Part shown: piece after piece, positions 10,184 to 22,080 of the stretch | How the letters are laid out: each line of letters starts with the position of its first letter | How positions within the stretch are numbered: the first letter of the stretch is position 1 | NCBI GenBank assembly: GCA_037176845.1 | Contig: JAYKXP010000266.1 | Coordinates: 1 to 41,982, forward strand | Reading direction: 5' to 3' | DNA length: 41,982 bases | From: Paramarasmius palmivorus | Taxonomy: Eukaryota; Basidiomycota; Agaricomycetes; Agaricales; Marasmiaceae | Program-made: the position numbers and the translations under genes | The notes under the pieces: model-generated | Seen by the model: only the letters and a program-made list of their open reading frames with translations | Databases searched by the model: none | Told to the model about the DNA's origin: nothing

Positions 10184-12983
10184 TATTATCGATCACATAT
10201 CTATTTACATTAGTAGGTTCCAATTTGGATAGTATGAATAACATTGCTTGCGGTCCACCTTTCAACAATATAGTGGGATATTGCAGCGGTCGTGACTGAG
10301 GTATCACGATAACGCGAGCAGAGATGTGAGAGGTAGGTGATTCCGATGTTGCGAGAGATGCCGAAAAGTCACTCGTAGAGCTGAATAGGATAGTTCTTGA
10401 GATTGTGAACTGTAGGTACGTACAAAGTAGAACTAGTACTTATACTACAGTGAACAAGAGAGCAAATGAAACAATATGATGACACGAGAGGACCGCGGAG
10501 TCCTCTTGGTGTCTAGAATACAAGGGAATATATCACATGAAAGATAGACACAAAGGACGTCCGAGGCGTAGAGCCTCGTAGAGCCTTGGCGCCGTTACAG
10601 ATATCATTGAATCATCATATCGTCATGCAAATTTCACCTATGTGACAACTCGGTGTGAGGGTACCAGAACGAAATCACTGAAAAACAGTCATTTTGACAC
10701 TAATTGTTGTGTTCAGAATCGCACTAGTACATCGTACTAAGTACTATATGGACTTGGTAGCACTACTAGGAACCTAGTAGTGCGCATATGACGAAGAATA
10801 AGATAGGCATGCACTGCGTAGTGAATACTAGCTGCGCGCGCATAGACGTTGATGTCGTCGTTAGCCCTATATGATTGCGCTAGGATACGCGTCGAAACCT
10901 GTAGACCGTATCTATACTCTATTACCAGGCTGGAACCTTACGAGGACATGCTACTGTACATGGTAGACTTCCTAGTAGGTCATATGGCTACACTATACTC
11001 GCGCTATGGGACATATGAGATGGGATAGTGAACGAGGACCAACTACCACAGCGTAGAAGGACCCTAGGGGACGAATCAGAGCTATATACCAAATACGGTA
11101 GAAGCGGGAGGTGCGAGTCACCTTCGAGAGCAGAGTTACCAGGATTAGAAATGTCCGAGTAACCGGGTCATCGATACGAGGACCATATGGAGGCTTAACA
11201 GCTTTCCATATCGATCGGAATATCCCTCGAGCTTCGAGTTGGGATTCCTACTGCTAGTACAGACACTAGTGAGGGACATATAGTCCTATAACAAGGAAAC
11301 AGATAGGATTCTGTGCCAGGACTGTCCTAGGACATAGAAAATATAATATAGAACTACAAGGGCATAGAGCCTACCTTCCTCGGATACGAATCCGAAGTGT
11401 TTCGGTCGGGATCGGACTCCTAGCAAGTTCCGAGCGGAATAACTATGTCCTAGCACCGATATCCGAAACGCACCATGCGGAACAGCGCCTCCGCGCGCCA
11501 CTTCCTAGTAACCAAAAAAAGTAATATGACTCGCAGTCCTGCAAAATAATGTCAAATTCCGACCAATATATATCCAAACCTTCCTTTTCTGGTAGATACT
11601 TACTTCATATGGACAGAATCCTCTCCTCGTTCTCATTTCTTGCATAGTTACTATTACTTTATCGTGTCCACTTTCACTTATATGTAAAATAGGTACGCTC
11701 GCGGGTATATAAGCAGCAGGGTTTCCCCTAGGAAGCTCTCAAGCAATTACCCCGCTATATACGTAGCCCTAGAGCTCAATAGCAAAGTTTTTGACTTCTA
11801 TCGTTGACCATAGAGGCGACGTGTGCTTAGAACAATAACTTAGAAAATAAAACCTTGAAAAGCCCTTCTCTATATTGAACTAGAGTCGTGAAATTAGAAC
11901 TTTGAGATACCCATAGGACAGAGCTAGCGCGTCTAGTCTCTTGCATAGGATTGATTGTTTCTGGACTAGTGTGGAGCCCCACTAGATCCCTCTTTTCACT
12001 TGGTGTGGAGCCCCACCAGTGTCGTTAAAGCTTAGTGTGGAGCCCCACTAGCTTATAGGTGGCCTGATTGTCGTGCTAGTTCGACTAGTGTAATCAGTGC
12101 CTTTGGTTGTCGTGCTAGTTCGACTAGTGTAACCATAGCCTTCATAGGAACAATAGGTCTTTACCCTTGTTGGGTTCGATAGGTTATTTTGCGTCATAGG
12201 AACGTATAGGAATAGTTATAGATAGGTTTATAGGTTGGCTCACGTTGTCTTGATCATATCGAGACTATATTATCATATTACATTGTTTCATTCATCGCTC
12301 GTACACTTCCTTTGTGTCCTAGTGATTTGTAGACGTTCAACTAGTGTGCTAGTTGATTTCTTGTGTCGATTGTACGGATCCTTTGACAACGTCGAACCCC
12401 GCTCTCACAACTTGGCATATTATTTTGCTCGTTCACAAGCGTTTTATAAGCCTCACATCGGAAATGTTAATGAGGTCTTCAGCTATAAGATTGTACAGGT
12501 AGAATAGTAACTGAGCAACCTGAGTTGAGAATTTTAAACGACTATCCACAAGTGATGTAGATGGATTACACCTAACTCGGATGATCCAGACTCTTGGGTG
12601 TCCAAAATTACGAATGCGTGAAGTCTGAAGATTGAACTCGAGCTAGATCGATATGTATGCGTAAGATATTGGTTGTAAAAAATCATTCTGGACTCTCGCA
12701 AAATCACTGCAATTATGTGGTTCAAATACCAATGACCATAGCCCTCGGTACACTTGTTCACTTCTGGTACTTGAAAATATTGATAAAGCATATTTCCACA
12801 TGTACTTCCTTGTAATTGATTCTCAGATAGAAACAGATAAATAGGTGCCGCACAGTAAGACTGACAGTATCAAGTTCGACAACAATTTCAATGAGTCCCT
12901 ATGCTTCAGTGCTACAAAACTGCACATAAAAACACCAATATATTTAGCTGTATAATTGATACAATACAAGCTGCAGAATACTG
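10184..12983. other. Gene-free core of the long inverted-repeat element
   Basis: About 2.8 kb without a convincing reading frame. It is unusually rich in CTAG-containing palindromes such as CTACTAGGAACCTAGTAG (about 10760) and has a TATA-like GGGTATATAAGCAGCAGGG (about 11703). GGAGCCCCACTAG hairpins start at 11967. Parts look like LTR or RNA-type regulatory sequence (a TGGCGCCGTTACAGA at about 10588 resembles a primer-binding site). No LTR pair was found, so I leave it unassigned. Confidence 0.5.
11962..12142. repeat. Short palindromic and tandem repeat cluster
   Basis: Three copies of GTGTGGAGCCCCAC(T/C)AG lie at about 11969, 12001 and 12034. Each can form a hairpin of CTAGTG/CACTAG type. 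They are followed by two copies of TTGTCGTGCTAGTTCGACTA (about 12069 and 12107), in which CTAGTTCGACTAG is itself palindromic. Spacing is 32-38 bp. Confidence 0.7.
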
Positions 12984-13492
12984 TCTACTTGCTACACTAA
13001 TCTACGCATACGACCTATAATCTACTGTATGTTGCGATGGTAGCGGCACGGCTCGGCTATTAGCGCCCAAGCGCTCACGGACGCGGCACGGGGAAGAGTA
13101 GCGCCAGTGCCGAGCACTGTGCATGCAACGGCGCGCGTCGATGTCCGCGACGTCAAGCAAACCAAGCGGTGGACAAGCATAGTGACGGTATGAGGGGGAA
13201 AGGATATCATGGGAGCCAACTCAGACCCAGCTCCTTTATATGATGAGATGATACCTGTTTTTTAGGGATGTTATGTCTCTTTTTTCTCGTCGGCTAGGAA
13301 ATGAGAACATACCTGGATTTCGGGGATGTTCAAAGAAAAGAATTTTGAGTAACGTAGCGTAAAGTTAGGATGACAGGAAGAAAGAAAGAGAGAGTCGTAC
13401 ACCGAAAACAGGGATGTTCCCAAAAGGGGATCATTTCAATCCCTGTTTTTCGTGGACGTCTCAATTCCTGTTTTTTGACCAGCGGCTGTCCC
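12984..13492 (-). repeat. Right 509-bp inverted-repeat arm
   Basis: Reverse complement of 9675-10183 with 10 transitions. Seven are at CpG in one arm and TpG or CpA in the other. The matching TATAAA lies at 13235-13240 and the ATG at 13210, both facing the core. Equal arm length and absence of indels point to recent insertion or recent arm-to-arm conversion. Confidence 0.8.
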
Positions 13493-14313
13493 TCGTCATT
13501 CGACACCTTCCGCAAAAGATATACATTGGGATGAAATGCAAATCCGACTATCCCACCGATAGGTATGGCTTCTGCCGACCCAATTGAACTCTTGGTCTTA
13601 CTACTTCTCTATAGTCGCTTTCACAAGGAATTCACCACATTTGCTTCCTTTGAGAAAAGGTTAATTCTTCGCTAACGCTCCACAAAAAAAAAAAAAAAAA
13701 AAAAAAGATACGCAAATACATTTTCCGCCAGCTCCGACGCATCGGCTGCTCCTTCTCCTACATCAAACACTCCCCGCCGTCCTCCGTGCTCAAACCACTT
13801 TCTCGCATCATTCTCTCGGCTTGTAGGGGCGACTCTTTGGCCTGGGTGGTAGCATGGAGACCTTGAGGAGTAGTCTTATGCCGTAAATTGGGATCTTTGG
13901 GAGACAACGGAAGGGCATGAAGGAGCCGGCTTGCAGTACACCCTCAGAGACTTGTGGTCTCTGATTGAGCACGATACGACGTCCCGAAGGTTCCTCTTCC
14001 GAATCATTTTCACGATTGACTCCCAGGTCACGGTTTCGAGGGTATGTCCTTCTCGAGTTCGGGCTAGCCACAATGTTGATGCATTGCTTAGCTTAACGCA
14101 GCCAAATACCCATACACGGAAGAAAGGGAAGGTTGATATTGTGTTCATCGCGCCTGAGACTTAGGCTTGGATATCAATATTGTATTCTACCAACTTCTCA
14201 AATAAACAGCAACTTGAGAGCAAGAACGAGGTACAACTCGGAAAGTCGCAAATGGAACTGATGAATATAAGTAGAAAAAAAGCCAAAGCGAACGTATAAA
14301 CGACACAGAGAAT
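13493..14313. other. Intergenic, with a poly-A tract
   Basis: A run of 23 A lies at 13684-13706. Open frames on both strands at about 13810-14160 overlap and show no domain. This stretch includes the 3' flank of NLR-A. The A-run may be the tail of an old retroposed sequence, but no source was identified. Confidence 0.4.
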
Positions 14314-17300
14314 TCAACTGGTACTGCGATGCTCGTTTCTGACGCGAACCCATGATCTGTATCTGAACTTCAGCCAATGCGGGACAAGACAAGCCAAGTT
14401 CACCACCCAAGTTCTACGACGCTTGCGCCGCCTATTCTCCACCGTTGAGCTAGTACCAGCGCCACCGGTCTCAAGCTCTGGCTCCCTACGATGCTTAGTA
14501 GCTCTTCCCCGTCGCCTCTCCTCTAAAGAGCCCTGGTTGATCGATTGGTCTCGAGGAGTTGCGCGAGTTGTCCGGGAGCTGCGACGAAGAGGTGTATTAT
14601 CGGGATTGAGTTGTTCGCTGGAGTCTTTGATACTAACAGAGCGCTTGGTTTTGTTAGCTCGAGTAGGGTTTACAACAAGCTCATTGCTCAAGCTGCTCGT
14701 AGAATCGTTGACTTCCTCAGTTGGGCCTCCTTCACCAACACTTCCTCTATACACGTCACAATCAAGTCCGTGAACGGGTCGAGCTTCGTCTGCGATGACA
14801 TCACCTGTTGCGAAAGGTAATGCATTAGTGGCGCTATGAAAGCATGCCACTGAACTGGTGTCTAGAGTATCCGGTACCACATCGTTCCCCGTGCTACCAT
14901 CCTCATGATCTAGCTCTGCATCTGGTGGACGATACGAGTCGGATATCTCCTCCGAAGCCTCGCCTTCCGAATTAAACAGGAGTGTACAGGAGGAGGTTTT
15001 CAGACCAAACTCCTGTCGGCGTTGTGTTACTAGTAGTTTAAGTTCGTAGAGGTCATTTGCCTGGATAACCAGTTTAGCGAAAGATCAGAAGAAGGCTAAT
15101 GTGCCAATCACCTTCTCTCGGCCAAGATGCACATGGTGGAGACTCTTTGCAGTGTCTTTCTGAAGATCCTCGATGAGGAAAGTACATAGACTGCCTGAGC
15201 AGATGGGATCTCTCTCCCACCATGATCTGCCTGAGCGGGTAAGAACTTTCTTCCTATGGTCAAGAGAGACCAATAGTCTATCTATGGTTTCACCCTTCTC
15301 ACGGGTGATGGTGATAATTGACCAGGATGGAGGTGGGGGTCTATTGACTGGGAAGAAATGGTACGTGGCAGGAGTAAGATTGGGATTGGGATAGGGATAC
15401 TCCCAACAGTCTTCGTCAGGGCCCACGCAGAAGTAGGGAAATCTTGTGAGAGTTCCGCTTGGAAGGGGGATCTTGTAGGTCATATGTTTCTCACTGTGAC
15501 AAAGAAGCCTACACCAGTGGTCATGTCTGGTATCAGAGCGGTATAAAAACCGTTCCAAGACCGCTACGACGTGTATGAATTGTGAAGGTAGTGCGTCAGG
15601 TGACCCAATACAGAAACTGCACAAAAATGCCTTCATCCTTTCAAGGAATATCCTAGGAGTCCGAGAACCCAAGGACTACACGTTGTTGTTGTTAGTCACA
15701 GTCTGCCAGCAGGTATAATGGCCTCACCTCTGCCCATGCTATAAGAGACTTGAATTGTCCAAATTCCCCTCCATAATCATTTGCATATAGCAACTGGGAT
15801 GCAAAATAATGCGGATCAAACTGGTCCAGGGCTGCTAAAACCGCATCACTTGGCCGCTCTAATGCCAAGATCAAGCCATATGCAGCAGCTAATGAGTACC
15901 CTGAGTCCATAAATTCCCAGTATCGTTGCAGAGTAACCGGGGTGGAAGTGCTTTGGGAATAATTTTCCGAGCCAATAGAAATGTTGCGGAGGAAAGCTTG
16001 GGCAACGAGGTCTATATACTCTGATCTCCCGAGTTGTTCTACATGGTAGCAACCCGAACGCGAGGGATCTAAGAGAAAATCGGTGAAAGAAGCATGAGGG
16101 ATCCGTAAAGAGCTATGATAAGAATCTAAATGATAAAATTCTGTGTCTCCATTGTCAGGCCCGGGAAACGCTATCACTGCATGTAAATTGATGAGGAGGC
16201 TTTCTAATTTACCAACTTCAAACCCGAGAATTGCTGCGATGCATTTTGGAGACCGTAGTGGGGTGTCAATGCCGTCTATGTATAGTGGGCTGTACCTTGG
16301 GTCAGCTCCCTGCGTTAGGTTTGTGACTCGTTCTTCCCAGTCTTGCAGAGCTTGAATGGTACTAGGTGTTACAAGCAGGCATAGAATTCTGCGAACGTCT
16401 TTCCAGTGCCGGCACGTCGCCAAGACCTGGCGATAAAGGAGGTCCAAGGCGGGATACGGAGACTCGGGGAGATCTACATTTTGAATGCGAAGGATATTTT
16501 CCAGTCGCTCTGTGGGTACCTCATCATCGCTTTCGAGATACTTCATGACGGTGACAGCAAAGATGAATTGCCCGCAGGCTTTCTCCACGAGCTGCCGAAT
16601 TGCATTTTCACCGGGCCACGAGACGTCAGTATCACGCAAGGCGTGATGCGTATCCTGTAGCTGTGCAAACCGATGATGAAAATACGTTGTTATATCTTTG
16701 GTGGATTCGGGCGAATCGCCAACAGAAAGACGGTGGATGAGGGAAGTGAAGGATTCATGGTCAAATGCTCGACAGATTCGGGGTTCTGGACGACTGGCGA
16801 TGAGAAATATGAGACGGCATCGTGGTATAGCCTTTCGTATCATCGTTATGAGTCGTTCCTGCGATGGTATCAGGATACACTCGTCAAGCCCGTCGATGAC
16901 AATCACATTCGGCAGATTGTCCCATGCCTCTAGTGCGACCTTCGAGCACGGTTCAAGGACGAGCTTCTGGAACTGGTTCTCGAAGGTGGTGTGAAAAATT
17001 TTTGGGTTCGAGCGGATAGCTTCGATGATCGATGGCCCAAGTATCGTTTTGAGAGGCTCAGAAGTGAGGAACTGGTAAATGATGGTAGCGACGAAGGGAT
17101 CTAGCTTGTCGCGAGTGGAGTCGTTCCGGGAAAAGAAGAAGCTTGCAGCTAGTCGCGGGTGTTGCTCTCCAGACTGCGGGTTGGCATGCTTTTCCGATAG
17201 ATTCTGCATGATAGCAGATTTGCCTACTCCAGCATATCCATGTAGCCAACAAACGCGATTGCTGGTCAACCTATCTGCCATCCACTCCTCAAGCTCTGCT

Positions 17301-17563
17301 AGTATCTTGACGCGGGTACCTGGATGACAGTTGGGTGGAGGGAACCGCTGTTCTGAATTGTAGAAGGCGTTTCCTGCGGCATGGGTCGCTATGAAGTTGA
17401 GAATGTCATCTTTGAAAAGTATCAGCTAGGAGGCCATGAACGAGAACGAAGCGCACCTACCAGGATTGGATGTGTTTGTTATATTGATTTGATCCCTTCC
17501 TACCGAGTTGAATGACCCATTATTGACTGTGAAGTCTCGGGCGTTGCGAAAGAAGTCCGACAT
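14314..17563 (-). CDS. NLR-A: NACHT-domain STAND NTPase, apparently intact
   Basis: Four exons in frame: 17563-17461, 17409-15728, 15675-15112 and 15060-14314. The introns are 51, 52 and 51 nt in phases 1, 0 and 0, and the product is about 1031 aa. Exon 1 encodes the 34-residue motif peptide with NGSFNSVGRDQIN. Exon 2 has FPPPNCHPGTR, Walker A GYAGVGKS (residues 92-99), Walker B VIVIDGLDEC (about 203-212), the SRPEPRICRAF sensor-like segment and a winged-helix-like end (HASFTDFLLDPSRS). Exon 3 begins SLGSRTPRIFLERM and is conserved across the cluster. Exon 4 begins with a NDLYELKLLV helix and then becomes acidic and finally basic (RRRKRRRTW). Such proteins are nucleotide-switched sensors involved in fungal self/non-self recognition. 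No WD40, ankyrin or TPR sensor repeat is visible. It is divergent with NLR-B across 2.07 kb. Confidence 0.85.
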
Positions 17564-19631
17564 CGTTCTGTACCTTCGACTCGAGTGCACGAACAGATGC
17601 TGACGAGAACGGTGAAAATGTCGAGGAGTCCAAGGTCGTGGTAGGTGTTTGAAAGGGTGTCAGCGTTCACCAGCTGGACTCCTCTGATTGGATGAAAATG
17701 CTGTGGCCATGCTTCCCGTCGAACCTTGAGCCATGTGACGAAGAGATTCTGGACAGGTTGCTTAATGATACAGCGTAGAGGTCTGTCGTCTTACCCACGG
17801 GCTACAGCACACGGGAAAACATTTGATAGAGGCTAGCCACCCTAGATCATCCTCATGCGTCAAAAGTTGTCTCTTCATTGCCATTAGCAACAGTATGACA
17901 AAAGTGCCTCGTGGATAGGGTATAAGTACCCGAGATAAAATGTATAATGTAGGAAGAGGTCGCGTTTGGATGGAAGGTGGAATATTGGAGAATGTCTTGT
18001 CAAGCGATTGTCGCATAGCGCCTTGCGAGCAACTCGGTTTGCCTAGCGGAGACGCCGCCCTTGAGTCTGAAAAGTACCAACCGGTTCGATAAAGCAGCTC
18101 CCTACTCGTCCATACTTAACACTTAACACCAAGTTCGTACATGTTATCAAACCTGATGGCTTACCCGGATAAAAATTCAATAATAATACGTGAAAACTGT
18201 GCTTTAGGTACTCACTGTATTCGAGACACAGACTCCAGTCAACTAGGAGACAAGAAACAAAAGGCACTTGCGGTGATATTGTGACTAGTAGCGTGCAGAT
18301 TTGGGAAGGTGAGAGCTAGCACTGTGTAAGCTGTTAGTCTCATCGAACTAGTACTACCCCATTGTCTCACCTTCAGCTGGAACCATAGATAGGCTTTGCG
18401 TGAATGCACGGAAAGGGAACGGAGAACATAATGATGGTTGGGAAGAAGTCGTTAGACGCCCGTCTCTTCGACCCACACTTCCACCTTAACAACCCCGCTC
18501 TGCTCGGTCTACTTGTACGCTCTCAGCGTACTGACAAGTATCTCAAAACTCCCCCATCCCTCAAGACACTCCCAACGGCTCTCTCAACAATGCTCTTCAG
18601 AAGAAGACATCGACCAGGCACAACACACCCGCCGCTATCCTGAGCGCCCTCCGCACGATCCCATCTCAGTATTCAAACCACGGATTATTGACCCTCTCAT
18701 GATCAATATTGGGTATATAGCCAGGGCATACAATGGCAGAATACACATTTCCACAAATTTTTCTCCAGGCTCCCTCGTCGCCTGAACCTCCTACCGTCAA
18801 ACCGTTTACCTATCCCTTGCATCCGCCAATCCTTACTCCCCAATATCCGTATCGATGCAACGTCCTCTTACCCTCTGCCTCTCAGCGGGCCAAAAGAATG
18901 AACCTTGGATCAGGGTGTTTAGTGTTTCGCGGGATTTGGCTTTGGGTACGGGTACGGGTACAGGTTCGGGCATGGTACCTTCGAGGAACATAGCGTGTGG
19001 TGAAGATGGAAGGAGGAAATGAAGGAGCCAGTCATTTTCAACCCAGTACGTCTTTCATCTAAAGATGGAGAACGAGCATTAAATCAATGTCACCTACTTG
19101 AACAGCAAACAGACAGCAGACGAATCCTTCGCTTACACGGTCTCAGACACTGCACACGTCAGTAAAGCCGCCACATCCCCAGCCGGACGATACGCATCAT
19201 AAACCAGCATTGCGTGGACAGCCTCAAGCGTTTGGTGCACGCAGGACCACGTCAAACGCGTCAAAAGTTGCCGAGTGCTGATGATTCGTACGTGTGGAGC
19301 TGGGAGAAGTTGAGAACTGAGAAGGATCGCTATACGTTTTCCTTCGTACCCAGCTCAAAATGCCTGACGCCACCACTTCGTTGGCACTAGTGCATGCTGA
19401 TGGAGATGGAGCCTGTATTGTGGTACCACTGATGCAGATATGTTGAACGCCGAAGCAACACTGAAGCCCATGTATTCATTCGTCGAAATCAATAACCATC
19501 AATTCGGAATGTTGAAGACCGGCGTGCAGCTGACAAACACGAGGAACAGTATAACCTGGGTCTATCAACCTTTCTTCACCTCCTTCGCCATCCCATGCGC
19601 TTCCTCTTAGTTCAAGGCCCATTCAAAGCCG
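17564..19631. other. Shared divergent intergenic region of NLR-A and NLR-B
   Basis: About 2.07 kb separates two head-to-head starts (17563 minus, 19632 plus). No reading frame shows a family. A GACGCCCGTCT block at 18457 is related to blocks at about 27070, 28979 and 30108 (see findings). A GGGTACGGGTACGGGTAC-like run lies at about 18945-18970. Regulatory sites of either NLR cannot be pinned down by eye. Confidence 0.4.
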
Positions 19632-22080
19632 ATGTCGTTCTTTCGCAACGCCCAAGATGTCGAGATTAGTGGCGGAGCGTTCAATCTGGTTCATGGGAAC
19701 CAGGTCAACACCACGACGTATAACTCAGAGGACTCGAGTGAGTAACAGCTCTCTGTCAGTCATGCATCATACGCTGAACATACAGCAGAAGATAATACCC
19801 TCAACTTTGTCGCTACCAACGCCGCTGCGAACGCCTTCTTCGACTCTGAACAACGCTTTCCTCCTCCTAACTGTCATCCAGGCACTCGATCCGAGATCCT
19901 AGCAGAGTGTAACCATTGGATTACAGAAACCTCGTCAAGCCTCGGAACGACACGAGTTCTTTGGATACAAGGTCCAGCTGGAGTTGGCAAGTCTGCAATT
20001 CTGCAGAATCTGTCAGAGAATCATGCTTGCAGAGGGGAATTGCTCGTAGGAACGCAGTCACCGTGGCATTTTTGTGGGCGCAGTGCCGCGGAAAGGAATG
20101 TCTGCCATCGACTTGCGGCGAGTTTCTTTTTCTCTCGGAATGACTCTACTCGAGACAAATTGGATCCCTTCGTTGCCACCATCGTTTACCAGTTCCTTAG
20201 ATCAGAGCCCCTTCTCAGTATCCTCGGCCATTCAATCCTCGAAACAATACGCTCAGATCCACATATCTTCCGAACCTCGTGGTCATTGACGGACTTGACG
20301 AGTGTATCTTGATACCGTCACAAGAGAGGCTCATCGCGATGGTTCGAGAGGCTGTACTCGTACGAAGATGCCCTCTCAAATTCCTTTTCGCAAGCCGTCC
20401 AGAGCCTCGAATTTGTCGAGGATTTGACCATCAATCATTCAGTCCCCTTGTCGGCCGCCTCGCCCTTGGGCACTCTGCCGAGTCCACTCGCGATATCACC
20501 ACGTTCTTTCACCAACGCTTTGCACAGCTCCAAGATACGCATCACGCGCTGCGTCACATAGATGTGTCATGGCCTGGAGAAGAAAAAATCCGGACGCTCG
20601 TCAATAGAGCCTGTGGGCAATTCATTTTTGCCGTCACGGTTATGAAGTACCTCGAATGCGATGATGATTCACCGCTTGAACGCTTGGAGGCGATTCTTCG
20701 TATACGCGCAGAGGATCTCCCAGAATCGCCATACCCGGACTTGGATCTCCTTTACCACCAAATCTTGGCGACGTGTCTCAATTGGGGCAATGTTCGCAAG
20801 ATATTTTGTTTACTCCTCACTATACCGGACTTTCCTACCAGATCATCCCAGGATTATATCCTCCCGACTTCTGTGGCATGCATTGCCGCGCTTCTCAACC
20901 TCGAGCCGGGCAAAGTCGACAGTCTTTTATTCAGACTTCACTCCGTTGTAGAGGTGCCTCCAGATCACAACAGGAACATACGCATCCTGCATGCCTCGTT
21001 TAGAGAGTACCTGTTAGGTCCTACACGTTCCAGGGACTACCACGTGGAACCGTACGATCGAGCAGATTATTTTGATCTCGTCGCCCAGGCTTTCCTCCGT
21101 GCAATGTCGGCGGAGTCGCAACAGTATCACCGATATATTTCTCATTCTACCTCGCTACGAAACTGGGACGCTTGGTGTATTTTTGATACCAACATTTCGC
21201 TTTTCGGAGTGTTTAGTTTACTCCTCGAGTTGCGGTCTCCCAGCGATGAGCTATTAGCTGCTTTGGATCGGTTTGAGCCATACCCTGTGGCCACGCAGCT
21301 GTTGAGATGTGGAAGATTTGACCAGAACCTGTTTGCTAAAGATTGGAAAGATACCATTTCATGGGCCAAGGTAAGCCCGTAGTTGTTTCTCTGAGCGTGT
21401 TAATGCTGACAATAGCACACAGTCCCTCGGTACCAGGGCTCCCCGTACTTTTCTTGATAAGATGGAGACGTTTTTGGGTACCTTTTCTATTGGGTCGCCT
21501 GGTGTCCCCACTTCGAAGCTATGCCACGCAATGGCGAATTTGGAGGAAGTGTTTTATATCAATGATGGACGCGTTCAGGGCCGCTGGTGCACTCTTCTTC
21601 GCCGTCTTTACGATCTACCTGTGGGGGACGATGCTTACATACTGCCGCCCGACTGGTCTCCGACCACAGTGTGGTCGGTCTTCACCATCACTCGCGAGAA
21701 TAGTGAGGCGACAAAGCGGCTATTGGTAGGCTCCCTTGGAGATTGTGACATTGGAAGTCTCGTTCAGGATATTCGTAATGACACCTACAAAAGTGTTCGC
21801 AATCTGGGCTTGTCCAAGGTATTTAATCGTTTAAATCAGTCGATATATCATTCTCATTCCTGGATATGTTTTGTAGCGGAACGATCTTTACACCCTGAAA
21901 AAGCTGGTGATACAACAGGGTCAGGTGTTTGGCCTTCGCCCTGTGTATCCGTGTACACCGCCCGACAATACAGGCTCGCGTATTCATCTGGCAGTGGACA
22001 CCAATCGGGGTGACGACCAGCGGTCGGTGAGGAGCTTTCGTCGGTCCGCCAGTAGAGTGTTTCGGAAGTTGTTCCGGTGA
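19632..22080 (+). pseudogene. NLR-B: NACHT gene broken by a deletion of about 82 bp
   Basis: Exons 19632-19737, 19786-21370, 21423-21818 and 21877-22080 follow the family plan (introns 48, 52 and 58 nt; phases 1, 0 and 0). Exon 1 has SGGAFNLVHGNQVN. Exon 2 holds Walker A GPAGVGKS, but at about 20265-20272 the frame jumps. SDPHIF runs straight into DNA encoding PNLVVIDGLDEC one frame over, so about 27 codons between the Walker A region and Walker B are lost. The reading frame from the start ends at 20312, giving about 211 residues. The later exons remain open and conserved (HASFREYLLGPTRS; SLGTRAPRTFLDKM; NDLYTLKKLV). The last exon is short (67 codons), with a basic end (RRSASRVFRKLFR). A truncated peptide with motif and P-loop could still be made. 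Confidence 0.85.

Larger units (their letters stand above)
9675..13492. mobile_element. Non-autonomous element with 509-bp inverted repeats
   Basis: Two equal arms (9675-10183 and 12984-13492) are inverted copies differing at 10 of 509 positions, all transitions and with no indels. Both ends read GGGACAGCCGCTGGTC. The flanking 8-mers TCATCATT (left) and TCGTCATT (right) match at 7 of 8, consistent with an 8-bp target duplication. The 2.8-kb core has no recognisable gene. Long arms suggest a Mutator-like or foldback-type element. An 8-bp duplication would fit hAT or Zisupton/KDZ, while Mutator usually makes 9 bp. Class is undecided. Confidence 0.75.

Noticed and set aside
11962..12142. CRISPR-like spacing of palindromic repeats
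   Set aside because: Only two or three units of each type, irregular spacers, a eukaryotic context and no cas genes.
10184..12983. Possible LTR retrotransposon in the core of the inverted-repeat element
   Set aside because: A primer-site-like TGGCGCC and TATA-like boxes exist, but no pair of LTRs and no gag, protease, reverse transcriptase or integrase frame could be found.
13684..13706. Poly-A tract as the tail of a LINE or SINE (also 36461-36480)
   Set aside because: No target duplication, RNA polymerase III box or reverse-transcriptase sequence was seen beside either tract.
14423..14820. Plus-strand frames opposite the last exon of NLR-A
   Set aside because: The minus-strand exon fits the conserved 4-exon plan, so the plus frames are shadows.
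20265..20290. An intron that would explain the frame jump in NLR-B
   Set aside because: No GT...AG pair of workable length restores the frame here. The homologous residues are simply absent and a CTTC microhomology marks the joint.
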